Part shown: positions 25,554-35,134 of the stretch, piece by piece | How positions within the stretch are numbered: position 1 is the stretch's first letter | How the letters are laid out: each line of letters starts with the position of its first letter | Assembly: GCF_036429475.1 (NCBI RefSeq) | Contig: NZ_CP144125.1 | Span: 2,931,521-2,995,520 of the forward strand | Origin: Halalkalicoccus sp. CGA53 | Lineage (GTDB): Archaea > Halobacteriota > Halobacteria > Halobacteriales > Halalkalicoccaceae | DNA length: 64,000 nt | Direction: 5' to 3' | Notes under the pieces: generated by a model | What the model saw: only the letters and a program-made list of their open reading frames with translations | Databases searched by the model: none | What the model was told of the DNA's origin: nothing | Program-made: the position numbers and the translations under genes

Positions 25554-26881
25554 GCCGCCACCTCCTCGACGGCGGCGACGAGGTCGTCGACCGCTCCGGC
25601 GTTCGTCTCCGTGACACAGAGCTGGACGTGGTCGTCGTCGATCACGTGGATCGAGAAACCACGTACTTCGAGCCCCGCTCTGATCTCGTGGGCCGAACGA
25701 TCGGTCCGGGCGACGAACTCGCGGAAGTGGTGTCTGTCGTGGACCGGTGCCTCGACCCCATCGATCGCGTCGAGTCGCTCGGCGAGGTCGGTGGGACGTT
25801 CGAGGCAGTCGGTCGCGAGGTCGACCAGCCCCGACGCGCCGAGGCTCGCGGCGTGCATCGCTGTGCGCAGCGCGACCCACGCCTGGTTCGTACAGATGTT
25901 CGACGTCGCCCGTTCGCGGCGGATGTGCTGTTCTCGCGTCTGGAGCGTGAGCGTGTACGCCCGTTTTCCCGCACCGTCCTCGCCCGCGCCGACCAGCCGG
26001 CCCGGTACCTGTCGGAGGAATGCCTCTCGGGTGGCGAACAGGCCGAGGCCCATCCCGTAGCTCGTCGGCAGCCCGAGGGTAGCTGCGTCGCCGACGACCA
26101 CGTCGACGCCGACGTCTGCCGGTCGGGAGAGCACGGAGAGCGCGACCGGGTCGGTGCCCAGAACGAACATCGCGTCGTTCTCGTCGGCGAGGCCGCCGAT
26201 CTCTCCGAGGCGTTCCTCGATCGTCCCCCGGACCGTGGGGTTCTCGGCGTAGACCATCACGACGTCCTCGTCTACCGCATCGGAGAGCGCCTCGACGTCG
26301 GCGTTCGCGTCGTCGGTCGGGTACGTCTCGACGGCGAGTCCGGCTCCGTCAGCGTAGTTCTCGAGCACCGATCGGCGTCCCTCGCGGATCAGATCCGGCA
26401 CGAGGATCCGGTCACCGCTGGTCTCTCTGACCCTCTTTGCGAGCGTCGCCGCCTCGCCGAGCGCGGTCGCCGCGTCGTGCATCGAACAGTTCGCCACATC
26501 CAGCCCGGTCAGCTCCACGAGCATCGACTGGTACTCGAAGAGCGCCTGGAGGAACCCCTGGGTGAGTTCGGGCTGGTACTGGGTGTAGCTCGTGAGGAAC
26601 TCCTGGCGGTCCGCCACGTGGTCGACCAGCGAGGGGACGTAGTGGTCGTAGTGACCCCGGCCGAGGAACTCGGTGAGGTCGTCGTTCCGTCCGAGCACCC
26701 GCTCGACCTCATCTCTGATCTCGCGCTCGTTCCTCGCCTCGATGCCGAACTCCCCGTCGAAGCGTACGGCCTCCGGGATGTCGAAGAGCGCCTCCTCGTC
26801 CTCTGCGCCGATCGCCGAGAGCATCTCGTCGACCTCCTCGGCCGTGTGCGGCGCGAACGGACTGCCCTCCGTTCGGCTCAT
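25550..26881 (-). CDS. gcvPA: Glycine dehydrogenase (decarboxylating) subunit 1
   Basis: 443 residues from ATG 26881 ([13 protein letters not shown]). Family landmarks: [60 protein letters not shown] and [19 protein letters not shown]. It is the non-PLP-binding partner of GcvPB in two-gene P-proteins. Starts 88 bases downstream of gcvH, and its stop codon overlaps the gcvPB start. Confidence 0.94.
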   Translation of the reverse strand: MSRTEGSPFAPHTAEEVDEMLSAIGAEDEEALFDIPEAVRFDGEFGIEARNEREIRDEVERVLGRNDDLTEFLGRGHYDHYVPSLVDHVADRQEFLTSYTQYQPELTQGFLQALFEYQSMLVELTGLDVANCSMHDAATALGEAATLAKRVRETSGDRILVPDLIREGRRSVLENYADGAGLAVETYPTDDANADVEALSDAVDEDVVMVYAENPTVRGTIEERLGEIGGLADENDAMFVLGTDPVALSVLSRPADVGVDVVVGDAATLGLPTSYGMGLGLFATREAFLRQVPGRLVGAGEDGAGKRAYTLTLQTREQHIRRERATSNICTNQAWVALRTAMHAASLGASGLVDLATDCLERPTDLAERLDAIDGVEAPVHDRHHFREFVARTDRSAHEIRAGLEVRGFSIHVIDDDHVQLCVTETNAGAVDDLVAAVEEVAA

Positions 26882-26969
26882 CGGAGCCCTCCGAACCGCC
26901 TGCGGTGTCCGTGGTCGTCCATCACACGGTACGGTTACGGGCGCTTCTATATGATAGCCGTGGTTGGAC

Positions 26970-27353
26970 TCAGGCGATCTGCTCCTCGTACTCCTCGGGG
27001 GTGAGCAGCGCGTCGAGTTCGTCGGCGTCTTCGGGGTCGACCTCAATCATCCAGCCCTCCCCGTACGGGTCGTCGTTGACGAGCTCTGGTTGATCGGCGA
27101 CCGCCTCGTTCACCGCCGAGACGGTGCCAGAGACCGGCGCGTAGAGGTCCGACACCGCCTTGATCGACTCCACGACGCCGAACGCCTCCTCTTGACCGAC
27201 CTCCTCCCCCTCGCCGGGGAGTTCGACGAACACCACGTCGCCGAGTTCGTCCTGTGCGAAGTCGCTGATGCCGACGCGGACGGCTCCGTCCTCCTCGCGC
27301 GCCCACTCGTGGCTCTCCAGGAACCGCAGGTCGTCTGGTATCTCGAAGGTCAT
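26970..27353 (-). CDS. gcvH: Glycine cleavage system H protein
   Basis: 127 residues. N-terminal [16 protein letters not shown] is typical of GcvH and the lipoyl lysine is K65 in [17 protein letters not shown]. Carries the aminomethyl group between P, T and L proteins. The ATG overlaps the gcvT stop (ATGA). Confidence 0.95.
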   Translation of the reverse strand: MTFEIPDDLRFLESHEWAREEDGAVRVGISDFAQDELGDVVFVELPGEGEEVGQEEAFGVVESIKAVSDLYAPVSGTVSAVNEAVADQPELVNDDPYGEGWMIEVDPEDADELDALLTPEEYEEQIA

Positions 27354-28429
27354 ACTCCCTCCACGAAACGGGGGGACTCAACCCTTGCCCTTTTTTCCTC
27401 GCCGCGGATCTCCACCGCGACCTGGGTACCTGGCTCGGCGAGTTCGCACCTGACGTAGCCGAGGCCGATCGGCTCGCCGAGGGTGGGACTCATCGTCCCG
27501 CTCGTCACCTCGCCGACCCTCTCCCCGTCGCGGACGACCGGGTAGCCGTGGCGCGGGATCCCGCGCTCCTCCAGGGCGACCCCGACGAACAACTCGGCCG
27601 GCCCTTCCTCCTTCTCGCGCGCGAGCGCGTCGCGCCCGACGAACTCGGTCTCCAGGTCGACCGCGAAGCCGATCCGCGCCTGGAACGGGGTCCGGGGGTT
27701 CTCCTCCGGGTGAAAGTCCTGGCCGGAGAGGAGGAAGCCCGCCTCCATCCGGAGCGTGTCGCGCGCGCCGAGGCCGCAGGGCTGACACTCGAGCGCGTTC
27801 CAGACCGCCTCGGCCTCGTCCCACGGACAGAGCACCTCGAAGCCGTCCTCACCGGTGTAGCCCGTCCGGGCGACGAGACAGTCCGCCCCCTCGATCGTGG
27901 TCTCCGTGAACGCGAACCGGGAGGTCTCGGAGACCGCCGAATCCGCGGCGCTGTCCAGTAGTTCCGGTGAGTCAGGCCCCTGAACGGCGAACATCCCCCA
28001 CCCTTCGGTCTCGTTCTCCACGTCGCAGTCGAGACCCCACTCGTCTCGGTGCTCGACCCACCGTGCTTCCACCTCCTCGTCGTGGCCGGCGTTCGGTACG
28101 AAGAGGAACTCCTCCTCGCCGAGACGGTAGAACACCGTGTCGTCGAGCATGATCCCCTCGCTATCGGTGATCGCGGCGTACTGGGCCCGGCCGACAGCGG
28201 TGCCTACCGCGTCGTTGGTCGTGAGCCGGGTCATCAGCTCCGCGGCGTCCAGTCCGGAGACACGGATCTCGCCCATGTGCGAGACGTCGAAGATCCCCAC
28301 TTCCTCTCGGACCACCGTGTGCTCCTCTCGTATCGAGTTGAACTCGACGGGCATGTCCCAGCCACCGAACTCGATCACCCGCGCGCCGTTTGCCTCGTGG
28401 GCGGCGGCGAGCGGCGGATTGCGTGCCAT
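27350..28429 (-). CDS. gcvT: Glycine cleavage system T protein (aminomethyltransferase)
   Basis: 359 residues. [35 protein letters not shown] is the classic N-terminal T-protein signature; [12 protein letters not shown] and [13 protein letters not shown] give the tetrahydrofolate (or archaeal pterin) site. First gene of gcvT-gcvH-gcvPA-gcvPB. Moves the methylene group to the folate carrier and releases ammonia. Divergent from the cupin gene at 28.65 kb. Confidence 0.95.
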   Translation of the reverse strand: MARNPPLAAAHEANGARVIEFGGWDMPVEFNSIREEHTVVREEVGIFDVSHMGEIRVSGLDAAELMTRLTTNDAVGTAVGRAQYAAITDSEGIMLDDTVFYRLGEEEFLFVPNAGHDEEVEARWVEHRDEWGLDCDVENETEGWGMFAVQGPDSPELLDSAADSAVSETSRFAFTETTIEGADCLVARTGYTGEDGFEVLCPWDEAEAVWNALECQPCGLGARDTLRMEAGFLLSGQDFHPEENPRTPFQARIGFAVDLETEFVGRDALAREKEEGPAELFVGVALEERGIPRHGYPVVRDGERVGEVTSGTMSPTLGEPIGLGYVRCELAEPGTQVAVEIRGEEKRARVESPRFVEGV

Positions 28430-28609
28430 GGGCCCACGCTCGACCGCCAGCGTCTAAGGGTTTCGTATCCCGGCCGCGACCGAGTAAACCGTGTGTCGAG
28501 ATACGGAATACGTCGACGCCGATGGTCAGCGGGAAGAGCCGCGTTCGGCGGTTCGGTCCACGTCCGTATCCTCGACCCGGAGTTCGGGCCGGAAGCGGTG
28601 AGAACGACG

Positions 28610-28632
28610 GCGGATATGACGCTTATATCCGC
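28610..28632 (+). promoter_or_regulatory. Inverted repeat overlapping a TATA box (operator candidate)
   Basis: gcggatat (28610-28617) and atatccgc (28625-28632) are exact complements around a 7-base spacer. The TATA element ttatat (28623-28628) is inside it, 24-29 bases before the cupin ATG. A second palindrome, cgtccg-ccgaa-cggacg (28632-28648), follows at once. Together they look like a regulator-binding site. Confidence 0.5.
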
Positions 28633-28651
28633 GTCCGCCGAACGGACGGTC

Positions 28652-29041
28652 ATGACGAACGGGTTCAGTATCGTCGATGAGGCCGACGTCCCACGCGAAC
28701 GGTTTCCGGAGTCGGGGATCACCCATCGAAAACTCACCGAAGCACTCGGCTGCACCGAACTGCGCGTGAACACCGTCACGCTCGCCCCCGGCGAGGCGAC
28801 GGCACCCCACTCACACGCGCGCCAAGAGGAGGTCTACGTCGCGCTCGACGGCGGACAGGTCCGGATCGAGGGTGAGGTCTACGAGCTGTCGTCGGGCGAC
28901 CTCGTCCGGATCGGGCCCGGCACCGTGCGGAGCGTCCACAACGAGGGCGAGGAGAGCCAGACCTGGCTCATGTTCGGCGCACCGCCTCTCGGCACTGTCG
29001 ACGATTTCGGCGAGTACAGGATGCCCGACCGAGATGGGTAG
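28652..29041 (+). CDS. Cupin-domain protein
   Basis: 129 residues from ATG 28652; the long upstream frame is antisense to gcvT. Cupin motif 1 TAPHSHARQEEVYVALDGGQVRIEG supplies H, H and E ligands, and motif 2 is GDLVRIGPGTVRSVHNEGE with the third histidine. A single-domain bicupin-like metal-binding barrel. Substrate unknown. Its promoter carries two inverted repeats, suggesting tight control. Confidence 0.82.
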   Translation: MTNGFSIVDEADVPRERFPESGITHRKLTEALGCTELRVNTVTLAPGEATAPHSHARQEEVYVALDGGQVRIEGEVYELSSGDLVRIGPGTVRSVHNEGEESQTWLMFGAPPLGTVDDFGEYRMPDRDG

Positions 29042-29300
29042 GAGAACGTGCAGAAGCGGGTTCCGTGGAGGAGAGCTGGCGAGAGGTGTCGTCGTACGGA
29101 CGGTTTCGGGACTCGGAGACGCCGGCGTCCGGATCCGTATCGGAAGCGAGCCGGGTGAGGCGATCGGTGGAGCTTCCGACGGAAACGGGGGACACGTCGG
29201 GTGATGTACCGTCAGTGACGATATGAAACCGGGTCGGAGAGGAACGATCGGTCCCGAGCGGATCCGATGGGCTTTCGGCGACGAACGGACAGGAGACGGT

Positions 29301-29753
29301 ATGAAGCGGTTTCTGGAGCGAGCGATCGACCTCGACCGAGCCCCGCGTGTCGGGCTGTTCGTCGACGGTCCGAACGTCCTCAGGGAGGAGTTCGACGTCG
29401 ACCTGGACGACGTGCGGGCGGCCGCCGAGCGTTTCGGCTCGCTCTCGGTCACCCGGCTCTACCTCGACGAACACGCGACGCCGGGGCTGATCCAGGCGGG
29501 CGAGGCCCGCGGCTTCGAGGTGGTGATCACGAGCGGTGACGTCGACGTCAGGCTGGCGATCGACGCGACCGAACTGATCTGCGAGGAGGCGTTCGAGGTA
29601 CTGGTCGTCGTCTCCCGCGATACGGACTTCAAACCCGTCGTCGAGCTCGCGGGCCGCCGAGGCGTCGAGACGGTCGCAGTCGCGCCGGGGCTGCACGGCC
29701 GTTCGGACGCGCTCGCGAACGCCGCTGGCGAGGCGTTCTCCCTCGGCGAGTGA
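29301..29753 (+). CDS. NYN-domain (PIN-like) nuclease, TIGR00288-like
   Basis: 150 residues from ATG 29301, with an aggaga ribosome-binding-like stretch just upstream; an in-frame ATG at 29223 is the alternative. Active-site acidic residues sit in GLFVDGPNVLREEF, TSGDVDVRLAIDATEL and VVSRDTDFKPVVELAG, the three NYN acid motifs. Archaeal members are predicted RNases. The next gene (TatD) follows 34 bases later. Confidence 0.85.
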   Translation: MKRFLERAIDLDRAPRVGLFVDGPNVLREEFDVDLDDVRAAAERFGSLSVTRLYLDEHATPGLIQAGEARGFEVVITSGDVDVRLAIDATELICEEAFEVLVVVSRDTDFKPVVELAGRRGVETVAVAPGLHGRSDALANAAGEAFSLGE

Positions 29754-29787
29754 GAGCGCTTTTGAGCGGCGCAGTCCGAGGGAGGGC

Positions 29788-30630
29788 ATGAGCGAGTTCG
29801 AGACGCCGGTCCTCGACAACCACCTCCACCTCGATCCGGTCCGCGGTCGCGGGATCGAGGCGGTGAAGGAGTTCGCCCGCGCGGGCGGGACGCACCTCCT
29901 CGTCGTCAACAAACCCTCCTGGCACCTCGGTGACCTCCCGACGGGGAGAGACTCCTTCGAGCCGGTCTTCGAGACCACCGTCGAGGCGGTCGAGCGCGCA
30001 ACCGACGTGCTACCCGGACGTGCGTGGCCGGTCCTCGGGGTTCACCCCGCCCTCATCTCTCGGCTCGTCGACGCGGGATCGACGCCCGAGGAGGCCCGCG
30101 AGGTGATGGGCGAGGGGATCGACCTCGCCGCGGCGTACGTCGAGTCGGGACGGGCGCTCGCGCTCAAGTCCGGCCGGCCACACTACGAGATCGACGAGGA
30201 GGTGTGGGAGGCCTCGAACGGGGTGTTACGACACGCGCTCGCGCGCGGGGCCGAACGCGACTGCGTCGTCCAGCTCCACACCGAGTCGAGCGAGGACCTC
30301 ACGGAGATCGCGGAGTGGGCCGAGGAGCGAGGGCTCGCGCGCGAGAAGGTCGTGAAACACTTCGCGGGCGGTCGGCTCGAGGGACCGACCCCGAGCGTGA
30401 TCAGCCGGAGGGAGGAACTCCGACGGGCGGCGGAGGGTGGTGAGCCGTTCCTGATGGAGACCGACTTCATCGACGACCCCGACCGTCCCGGGGCGGTGCT
30501 CGGTCCGAAGACGGTCCCCCGCAGGGTCGAGTGGCTGCGCGAGGAAGGCTACGGAGTGGGGATCGAGACGGCGCACGTCGAAACCCCGAGACGGCTCTAC
30601 GATATCGATACATGGGCCGAACTCGCGTAG
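29788..30630 (+). CDS. TatD-family metal-dependent hydrolase
   Basis: 280 residues. Metal motifs DNHLHLDP (HxH), VQLHTE, KHFAGG and ETDFIDDP (Asp) follow the amidohydrolase-type TIM-barrel order. This is the archaeal TatD-like branch with the tail VPRRVEWLREEGYGVGIETAHVETPRRLYDI. Bacterial TatD is a 3'-5' nuclease; whether the archaeal branch is the same is unknown. Lies in a row with NYN, DUF2150 and HMG-CoA synthase genes, all on the plus strand. Confidence 0.85.
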   Translation: MSEFETPVLDNHLHLDPVRGRGIEAVKEFARAGGTHLLVVNKPSWHLGDLPTGRDSFEPVFETTVEAVERATDVLPGRAWPVLGVHPALISRLVDAGSTPEEAREVMGEGIDLAAAYVESGRALALKSGRPHYEIDEEVWEASNGVLRHALARGAERDCVVQLHTESSEDLTEIAEWAEERGLAREKVVKHFAGGRLEGPTPSVISRREELRRAAEGGEPFLMETDFIDDPDRPGAVLGPKTVPRRVEWLREEGYGVGIETAHVETPRRLYDIDTWAELA

Positions 30631-30667
30631 AGAAAGGACTTTGACGCCACGTCCGCTCTCCTCTGCT

Positions 30668-31243
30668 ATGAGCACACCACCGGAGGCGTTCTACTCGGAA
30701 GAGCGGTGGCAGAACTGGATCGACCGGATCGAGGACGAGGAGCTCGATCCCGAGGACGAGGGGTCTGCGCGGCTCCTGTTGAACCTGCAGGACGACGCCG
30801 CCATCGCGGTCGCGAAGGTCCTCTCGGCCCACGAGGAGGGGACGCTCGACGACGAGGAAGCGATGGACGAACTCGCGGAGATCAGGGAGATCGTCCTCGC
30901 GGAGCCGGGGATCGAGGACGAGGAGACGGCGTTCCTGATCGACGGCGTTCAAACCAGCCTGCTCTGTGTCTTCGCCGCCGCCGAGGAGTTCGTCGCCGCC
31001 GGGCCCGTCGAGGAGGGCGAGCCCCACGCCTACGTCCAGGCGGCCGCCGACGCCGAGGCCGAAGAGGAGTTCGACGCGGCGCTCGCCTACTGCGTCCAGG
31101 CGGGCACGCTGATCATCGACGGCGAGGACCTCGACTTCGAGGTGCTCGGCGAGTTCGAGTACGGACTCGTCTCCGAGTGGGTCAACGGCCTCGACAGCCT
31201 CCAGAGCGCGGTACGAGACCCGGAAGTCATCGAAGAGGAGTAG
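30668..31243 (+). CDS. DUF2150 family protein
   Basis: 191 residues from ATG 30668 (MSTPPEAFYSEERWQNWIDRIEDEELDPEDEGSARLLLNLQDD). This opening is that of the haloarchaeal DUF2150 family; the protein is very acidic and mostly helical, without catalytic motifs. Function unknown. It lies 37 bases after TatD and 75 bases before HMG-CoA synthase. Confidence 0.82.
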   Translation: MSTPPEAFYSEERWQNWIDRIEDEELDPEDEGSARLLLNLQDDAAIAVAKVLSAHEEGTLDDEEAMDELAEIREIVLAEPGIEDEETAFLIDGVQTSLLCVFAAAEEFVAAGPVEEGEPHAYVQAAADAEAEEEFDAALAYCVQAGTLIIDGEDLDFEVLGEFEYGLVSEWVNGLDSLQSAVRDPEVIEEE

Positions 31244-31290
31244 GTCTCGGTACCGACTTCGACGCGTGTCGAAGGATCTATCGACAGACA

Positions 31291-31297
31291 GATATAG
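31291..31297 (+). promoter_or_regulatory. TATA box of hmgB
   Basis: GATATAG, 22-28 bases before the ATG at 31319. Confidence 0.55.
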
Positions 31298-31318
31298 CGA
31301 CGGCGCCCTCGTCGGGCT

Positions 31319-32662
31319 ATGACCGAGGTCGGCATCGACGCGATCGAGATACGTACCGGCAAGCTTCGGCTCGACCTCCCCGGGGAGTTCGCGCCCGTGA
31401 AAGGCGACGACCCCGAGAAGTACACCAAGGGACTCGGCCTCTACGCGAGCTCCTTCCCCGACGTCTACGAGGACATCGTGACGATGGGCGCGAACGCCGC
31501 CTACGAACTCATGCGCCGGGAGGGACTGTCTCCCGAAGACATCGGCCGAATCGACGTCGCCACCGAGAGCGCATTCGACCACTCGAAACCCGTCTCGACG
31601 TACATCGCGGGCTGTCTGGAGAAGGTCTTCGACGGGGACTTCCACCACGCGAACAAGGGCGAGCGGAAGTTCGCCTGTGTCGCGGGCACCCAGTCGATCG
31701 ACGACGCCTACAACTGGATCAAAGCGGGGCGCAACAGGGGCCGAGCGGCGCTCGTCATCGCCACCGACACCGCGCTCTACGCGCGTAACGACCCCGGCGA
31801 AGCTACGCAAGGCGCGGGCGCGGTCGCGATGCTGATCGACGAGGAGCCCGACATCGTGAGCCTCTCGACCGAGCAGGGATATGGAAGCGCAGACGAGACC
31901 GACTTCCTCAAACCGAACCAGCAGTTTCCCTCGGTCGACGGAAAACGCTCGGTGCAGGTCTACCTCGCCCGGATGCGCGAGGCGTTAGAGGACTACGAGT
32001 CGATGGTCGGCCGGACCCACCCCGACGACTTCGCCTACATTCCCTTCCATACACCGTTCCCCGGGATGGTCCGGAAGGCAGCGCTGTTCGGCTACCGCCA
32101 CATGATCCGCGATACGGAAATCGAGGACGAACTCGCCGACGAGATCGGCCGCCAGCCCCGCGCCGAGGACTACGAGTACGACGAGGAGTTCACCGAGGCG
32201 ATGACCGTCTACATGGACGACCTCAAACGGACCGAGGCGTACCAGGAGTGGTACGACCGGGTGATCGACCCGACGCTCACCATCTCGCGTGAGGTGGGCA
32301 ACTGGTACACCGGCTCGGTCCACATCGCCCGCGCGAGCGCGCTCAAGACCGCCCTCGACGAGGGTGTCGATCTCACCGGCGAGCGCCTCCTGGTAGGTTC
32401 CTACGGCAGCGGCGCGCAGGCCGAGATCCACGTCGAGCGGGTGAACGAGAACTGGGCGGAGAAGATCGCCCGAATGCCGATCGACGAACAGCTCGACGCG
32501 CGCTACGACATCAGCTTCGAGGAGTACGAGCGCGTCCACGACGTCCACAACCACGACGTCGAGACCGGCACCGAGGTCGAGGAGTTCACCGTACCTGACG
32601 GCGAGTTCGTCTTCGACGGCTGGGGCCGGATGAACGAGCGGAAGTACCGGTTCGTGGAGTAG
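31319..32662 (+). CDS. hmgB: Hydroxymethylglutaryl-CoA synthase
   Basis: 447 residues. Catalytic residues are E83 (ATESAFDHSK), C120 (KFACVAGTQ) and H244 (IPFHTPFPGM), all in the expected order. Condenses acetyl-CoA with acetoacetyl-CoA to HMG-CoA, first committed step of archaeal isoprenoid lipid synthesis; the reductase is at 56.98 kb in this window. About 50 residues longer than many bacterial synthases because of an insertion (RQPRAEDYEYDEEFTEAMTVYMDDLK), as in haloarchaeal forms. Confidence 0.96.
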   Translation: MTEVGIDAIEIRTGKLRLDLPGEFAPVKGDDPEKYTKGLGLYASSFPDVYEDIVTMGANAAYELMRREGLSPEDIGRIDVATESAFDHSKPVSTYIAGCLEKVFDGDFHHANKGERKFACVAGTQSIDDAYNWIKAGRNRGRAALVIATDTALYARNDPGEATQGAGAVAMLIDEEPDIVSLSTEQGYGSADETDFLKPNQQFPSVDGKRSVQVYLARMREALEDYESMVGRTHPDDFAYIPFHTPFPGMVRKAALFGYRHMIRDTEIEDELADEIGRQPRAEDYEYDEEFTEAMTVYMDDLKRTEAYQEWYDRVIDPTLTISREVGNWYTGSVHIARASALKTALDEGVDLTGERLLVGSYGSGAQAEIHVERVNENWAEKIARMPIDEQLDARYDISFEEYERVHDVHNHDVETGTEVEEFTVPDGEFVFDGWGRMNERKYRFVE

Positions 32663-32701
32663 ATCGGACGACGGGCCCATCCCGACCGATCGTCCGAGTC
32701 C

Positions 32702-33221
32702 TCACAGCCCTCGTTCGTAGATCACCGAGGGATAGGAGTCCTCTGCGATCTCGAACGCCGTCGATCCCCGTTTCGTGAACCCACGTGACTCGTAGAACGA
32801 TCGACCCGTCTCGTTCGCCTCGAAGCTCTCGAGGACGACCGCCGTCGTCGGCTCCGGGACGCGGTCGAGCCCCGCCTCCAGGAGCCACGTCCCGACTCCC
32901 TCCCCCACCGATCCGGGTGGACGTAGAGCGTCCGGATCTCGGCTTCGTCCCCGTCGACGTACTCTCTCGTCAGGTTTCGGTCCCAGATCAGCGACGACCA
33001 CCCGATGATCGCTCTGTGGTCGTCGGTGACCAGGGAGACGCCGTCGTCCAACCTGCGGATGCCGAGATAGCGATCGTCGAGATCGTCGGGATCGGCAGGA
33101 GTTCGACGGCCTCGAATGCCTCCTCGTTGACGATGGGGGAGAACGCCTCGCGCCAGGCGTCGGCAGTCAGCGAGGGGGCCGCGTGGAGTTCGGTCGGTGA
33201 CTCCGGTTCACGGATCTCCAT
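32702..33221 (-). pseudogene. GNAT acetyltransferase gene broken by two frameshifts
   Basis: Three consecutive reading frames each encode one part of a GNAT protein. N-terminal part from ATG 33221 (MEIREPESPTELHAA...AFEAVELLP), middle part in a second frame up to TLYVHPDRWG, and C-terminal part in a third frame (GVGTWLLEAG...NETGRSFYESRGF...YERGL) ending 32702. The first shift is near 33085-33097, the second in a G-rich run at about 32896-32912 (minus GGTGGGGGAGGG). Either a dead gene or sequencing errors; the second site is a run prone to both. It is not counted as a working gene. Confidence 0.8.
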
Positions 33222-33440
33222 CGGCGGCGTTTCGGGGCGTCGTCACGTCACTCTTCACGTCCGCACCTCGAGACCGATCAGGCCGACTGCGATCCGCCAA
33301 GGTCCGTGCGAATCGACTCGACCCCTTCGCCCCGCCCTCGACGCGCTTCTCTGCCACCTCGTGATGGACCTCGAACTTGTCGGACGGTCGATCAGTGATG
33401 GTCGGTTCGACGAGGATCGGTCGTGATCGGGAGAACCCCC

Positions 33441-33788
33441 GTGACCGAGTGGTGCTTTCTCATCGACGAGAACCTGGGCAGGCAGGTCGCGACCTACCTC
33501 GTGGCAGAGGGTAGCCGGGGCGAACACGTCTCCGACGCGCTGTTTCCCGGTGCGGACGACTTCGAGGACATCCTCCCATACGCTCGCAAAGAGGACCTCA
33601 TCGTCGTCACGAACGACGTCCTCGGTTTCAAACCGCTCTCGGAGGACCAACACGAGGGAATCGTCATCGTCTACAACCAGCGTCTGTCGCCGTGGTCGAT
33701 CGCGACCGGTCTCTTTCGACTGATTGAGCGCTATTCCGATCGTGGCTCGCTCCCCGGTACGGAGGTACTCGATCCGTACGTCGAGTAA
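33441..33788 (+). CDS. DUF5615 / PIN-like toxin-type protein
   Basis: 115 residues from GTG 33441, after a gggag stretch (33429-33433); GTG 33423 is the other option. Opening CFLIDENLGRQVATYLVAEG and VVTNDVLGFKPL give the conserved acidic residues of DUF5615 (PIN-like, often the toxin of a type II pair with a DUF433 antitoxin). No DUF433 gene is visible upstream; only a 20-residue frame (MDLELVGRSISDG...) precedes it, overlapping the GTG at 33423. So it looks like an orphan. Confidence 0.7.
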   Translation: MTEWCFLIDENLGRQVATYLVAEGSRGEHVSDALFPGADDFEDILPYARKEDLIVVTNDVLGFKPLSEDQHEGIVIVYNQRLSPWSIATGLFRLIERYSDRGSLPGTEVLDPYVE

Positions 33789-33800
33789 CCGTCGCGAGCC

Positions 33801-34514
33801 TCACGGAAACTCCCGGAGTTCCTCCAGCAGCTCCTCTAACCCGGTCTCACACACGGCGAGCGAGAAGCCGTCGATCCTGGCGAGGTCGGCGGCGTGTTCC
33901 CAGACCGCCTCTTCACCGAGTCCGTGGAGGACGACCGCGTTCGGCGTCGGGGTCACCACGCGGAGTGCGACCAGCGGGGACTCCCCGCGAGTGACGTCGG
34001 TGAAGACGAGCGCTCGGTTCGTCGACTGTCCGTACAACCGGTAGAACTCGTCGGACGAGAGCGTCGTGATCGCCTCGATGCTGTTGATCACGGTGTGGCC
34101 GCTGATCCGCTCGAAGGTACCGGAAACGAGTTCGCTCGCGCCGATGGCACCGTAGAACCGGGTGATCGGGACCGTCGCCGAGTACTCCCTGAGATCGTAG
34201 ACGACGTCGCTCTCGAAGCCCGCCGAGAGCACCCGACCGTACTGGCGGATCCGGTCGCCGCCTCGCCGTTCGTCGATGTCGAGCAGTGCGACGACGATCC
34301 GGCTCACAACGCCGATGCCGGGGCTCTCGCGCCGCCCGCTCTCGTAGTCCGAGACCACCGAGGAGGAGACGTCGAGTTCGCGAGCGAGGTCGGTCTGTGA
34401 GACCGAGAAGTCCGTGCGCCACTTCCGGAGTGTCGCCCCGGGGTCGTCGCTCAGCGTCACCTCGCCGGCGATCTTCTCCGCTAGGTCCGCGCGCGGGCTC
34501 CGATCCCCGCTCAT
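33801..34514 (-). CDS. COG1709-type transcriptional regulator (XRE-like HTH)
   Basis: 237 residues. The helix-turn-helix (about 30-65) reads FSVSQTDLARELDVSSSVVSDYESGRRESPG. The rest is a sensor-like domain (FYGAIGASELVSGTFERISGHTVINSIEAITTLSSDEFYRLYGQS) seen in archaeal COG1709 regulators. Ligand and targets unknown. Convergent with the DUF5615 gene, 12 bases apart; a role as its regulator is possible but unsupported. Confidence 0.82.
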   Translation of the reverse strand: MSGDRSPRADLAEKIAGEVTLSDDPGATLRKWRTDFSVSQTDLARELDVSSSVVSDYESGRRESPGIGVVSRIVVALLDIDERRGGDRIRQYGRVLSAGFESDVVYDLREYSATVPITRFYGAIGASELVSGTFERISGHTVINSIEAITTLSSDEFYRLYGQSTNRALVFTDVTRGESPLVALRVVTPTPNAVVLHGLGEEAVWEHAADLARIDGFSLAVCETGLEELLEELREFP

Positions 34515-34641
34515 CTCCCGCTTCCCTCGACAAGCCGTCGCATACCCGCTCTACCGCTGATCGGCGCAAAAGCGTGTCGAACCCGGGTCGACGATCGCCG
34601 GGAACGGGAAGGCCTTGACGACGGCGAACGGAGACGACCGC

Positions 34642-35127
34642 ATGGAGTACAGGCCGTACGACCCGGAGCGGGACCGTGAAGGGCTGTGGGCGTGTAAGCG
34701 TGCGTTCGAACTCGGCCTCGGGTCAGGTACCGGAGACGACGCGAAGACCGAGACGTACGAGGGGAAACTCACCGACCGGTACAGGGAGCGGTATCTCGCG
34801 TGGGTCGATCGGTGCGTCGCGGACGACCCCGGCTGTGTGGCCGTCGCCGTCGAGGAGGACGTCGTCGGCTACGTCTTCGTCCTCCCCGGAGAGCTCTCGC
34901 TGATCTGGGACTCCGCAGTGGTAAACGAACTCTACGTCGATCCCGAGCACCGGGGAACCGGCGTGGCCGACGAGCTGATCGAGGCGGCCTACGCGGTCGC
35001 GCGCGAACAGGACCTCCCCCTCGACAGGATCGTCCTCGACGTCGATCGGGCGAACGAGCGCGCGCGAGCGTTCTACGCCCGCCACGGCTTCGAACACTGG
35101 GGGGAGATGGTCGCCAGGGAGCTGTGA
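34642..35127 (+). CDS. GNAT-family N-acetyltransferase
   Basis: 161 residues from ATG 34642. Acetyl-CoA-binding motif VDPEHRGTGVADELIEAAY (Q/R-x-x-G-x-A/G) and the tail DVDRANERARAFYARHGFEHWGEMV are clear. Acceptor unknown. Convergent with the FMN-binding gene (7 bases). Confidence 0.85.
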   Translation: MEYRPYDPERDREGLWACKRAFELGLGSGTGDDAKTETYEGKLTDRYRERYLAWVDRCVADDPGCVAVAVEEDVVGYVFVLPGELSLIWDSAVVNELYVDPEHRGTGVADELIEAAYAVAREQDLPLDRIVLDVDRANERARAFYARHGFEHWGEMVAREL

Positions 35128-35134
35128 GTGCGGA

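Noticed and set aside
33364-33426. 20-residue frame before the DUF5615 gene as its antitoxin
   Set aside because: Too short and unlike DUF433; kept only as context.
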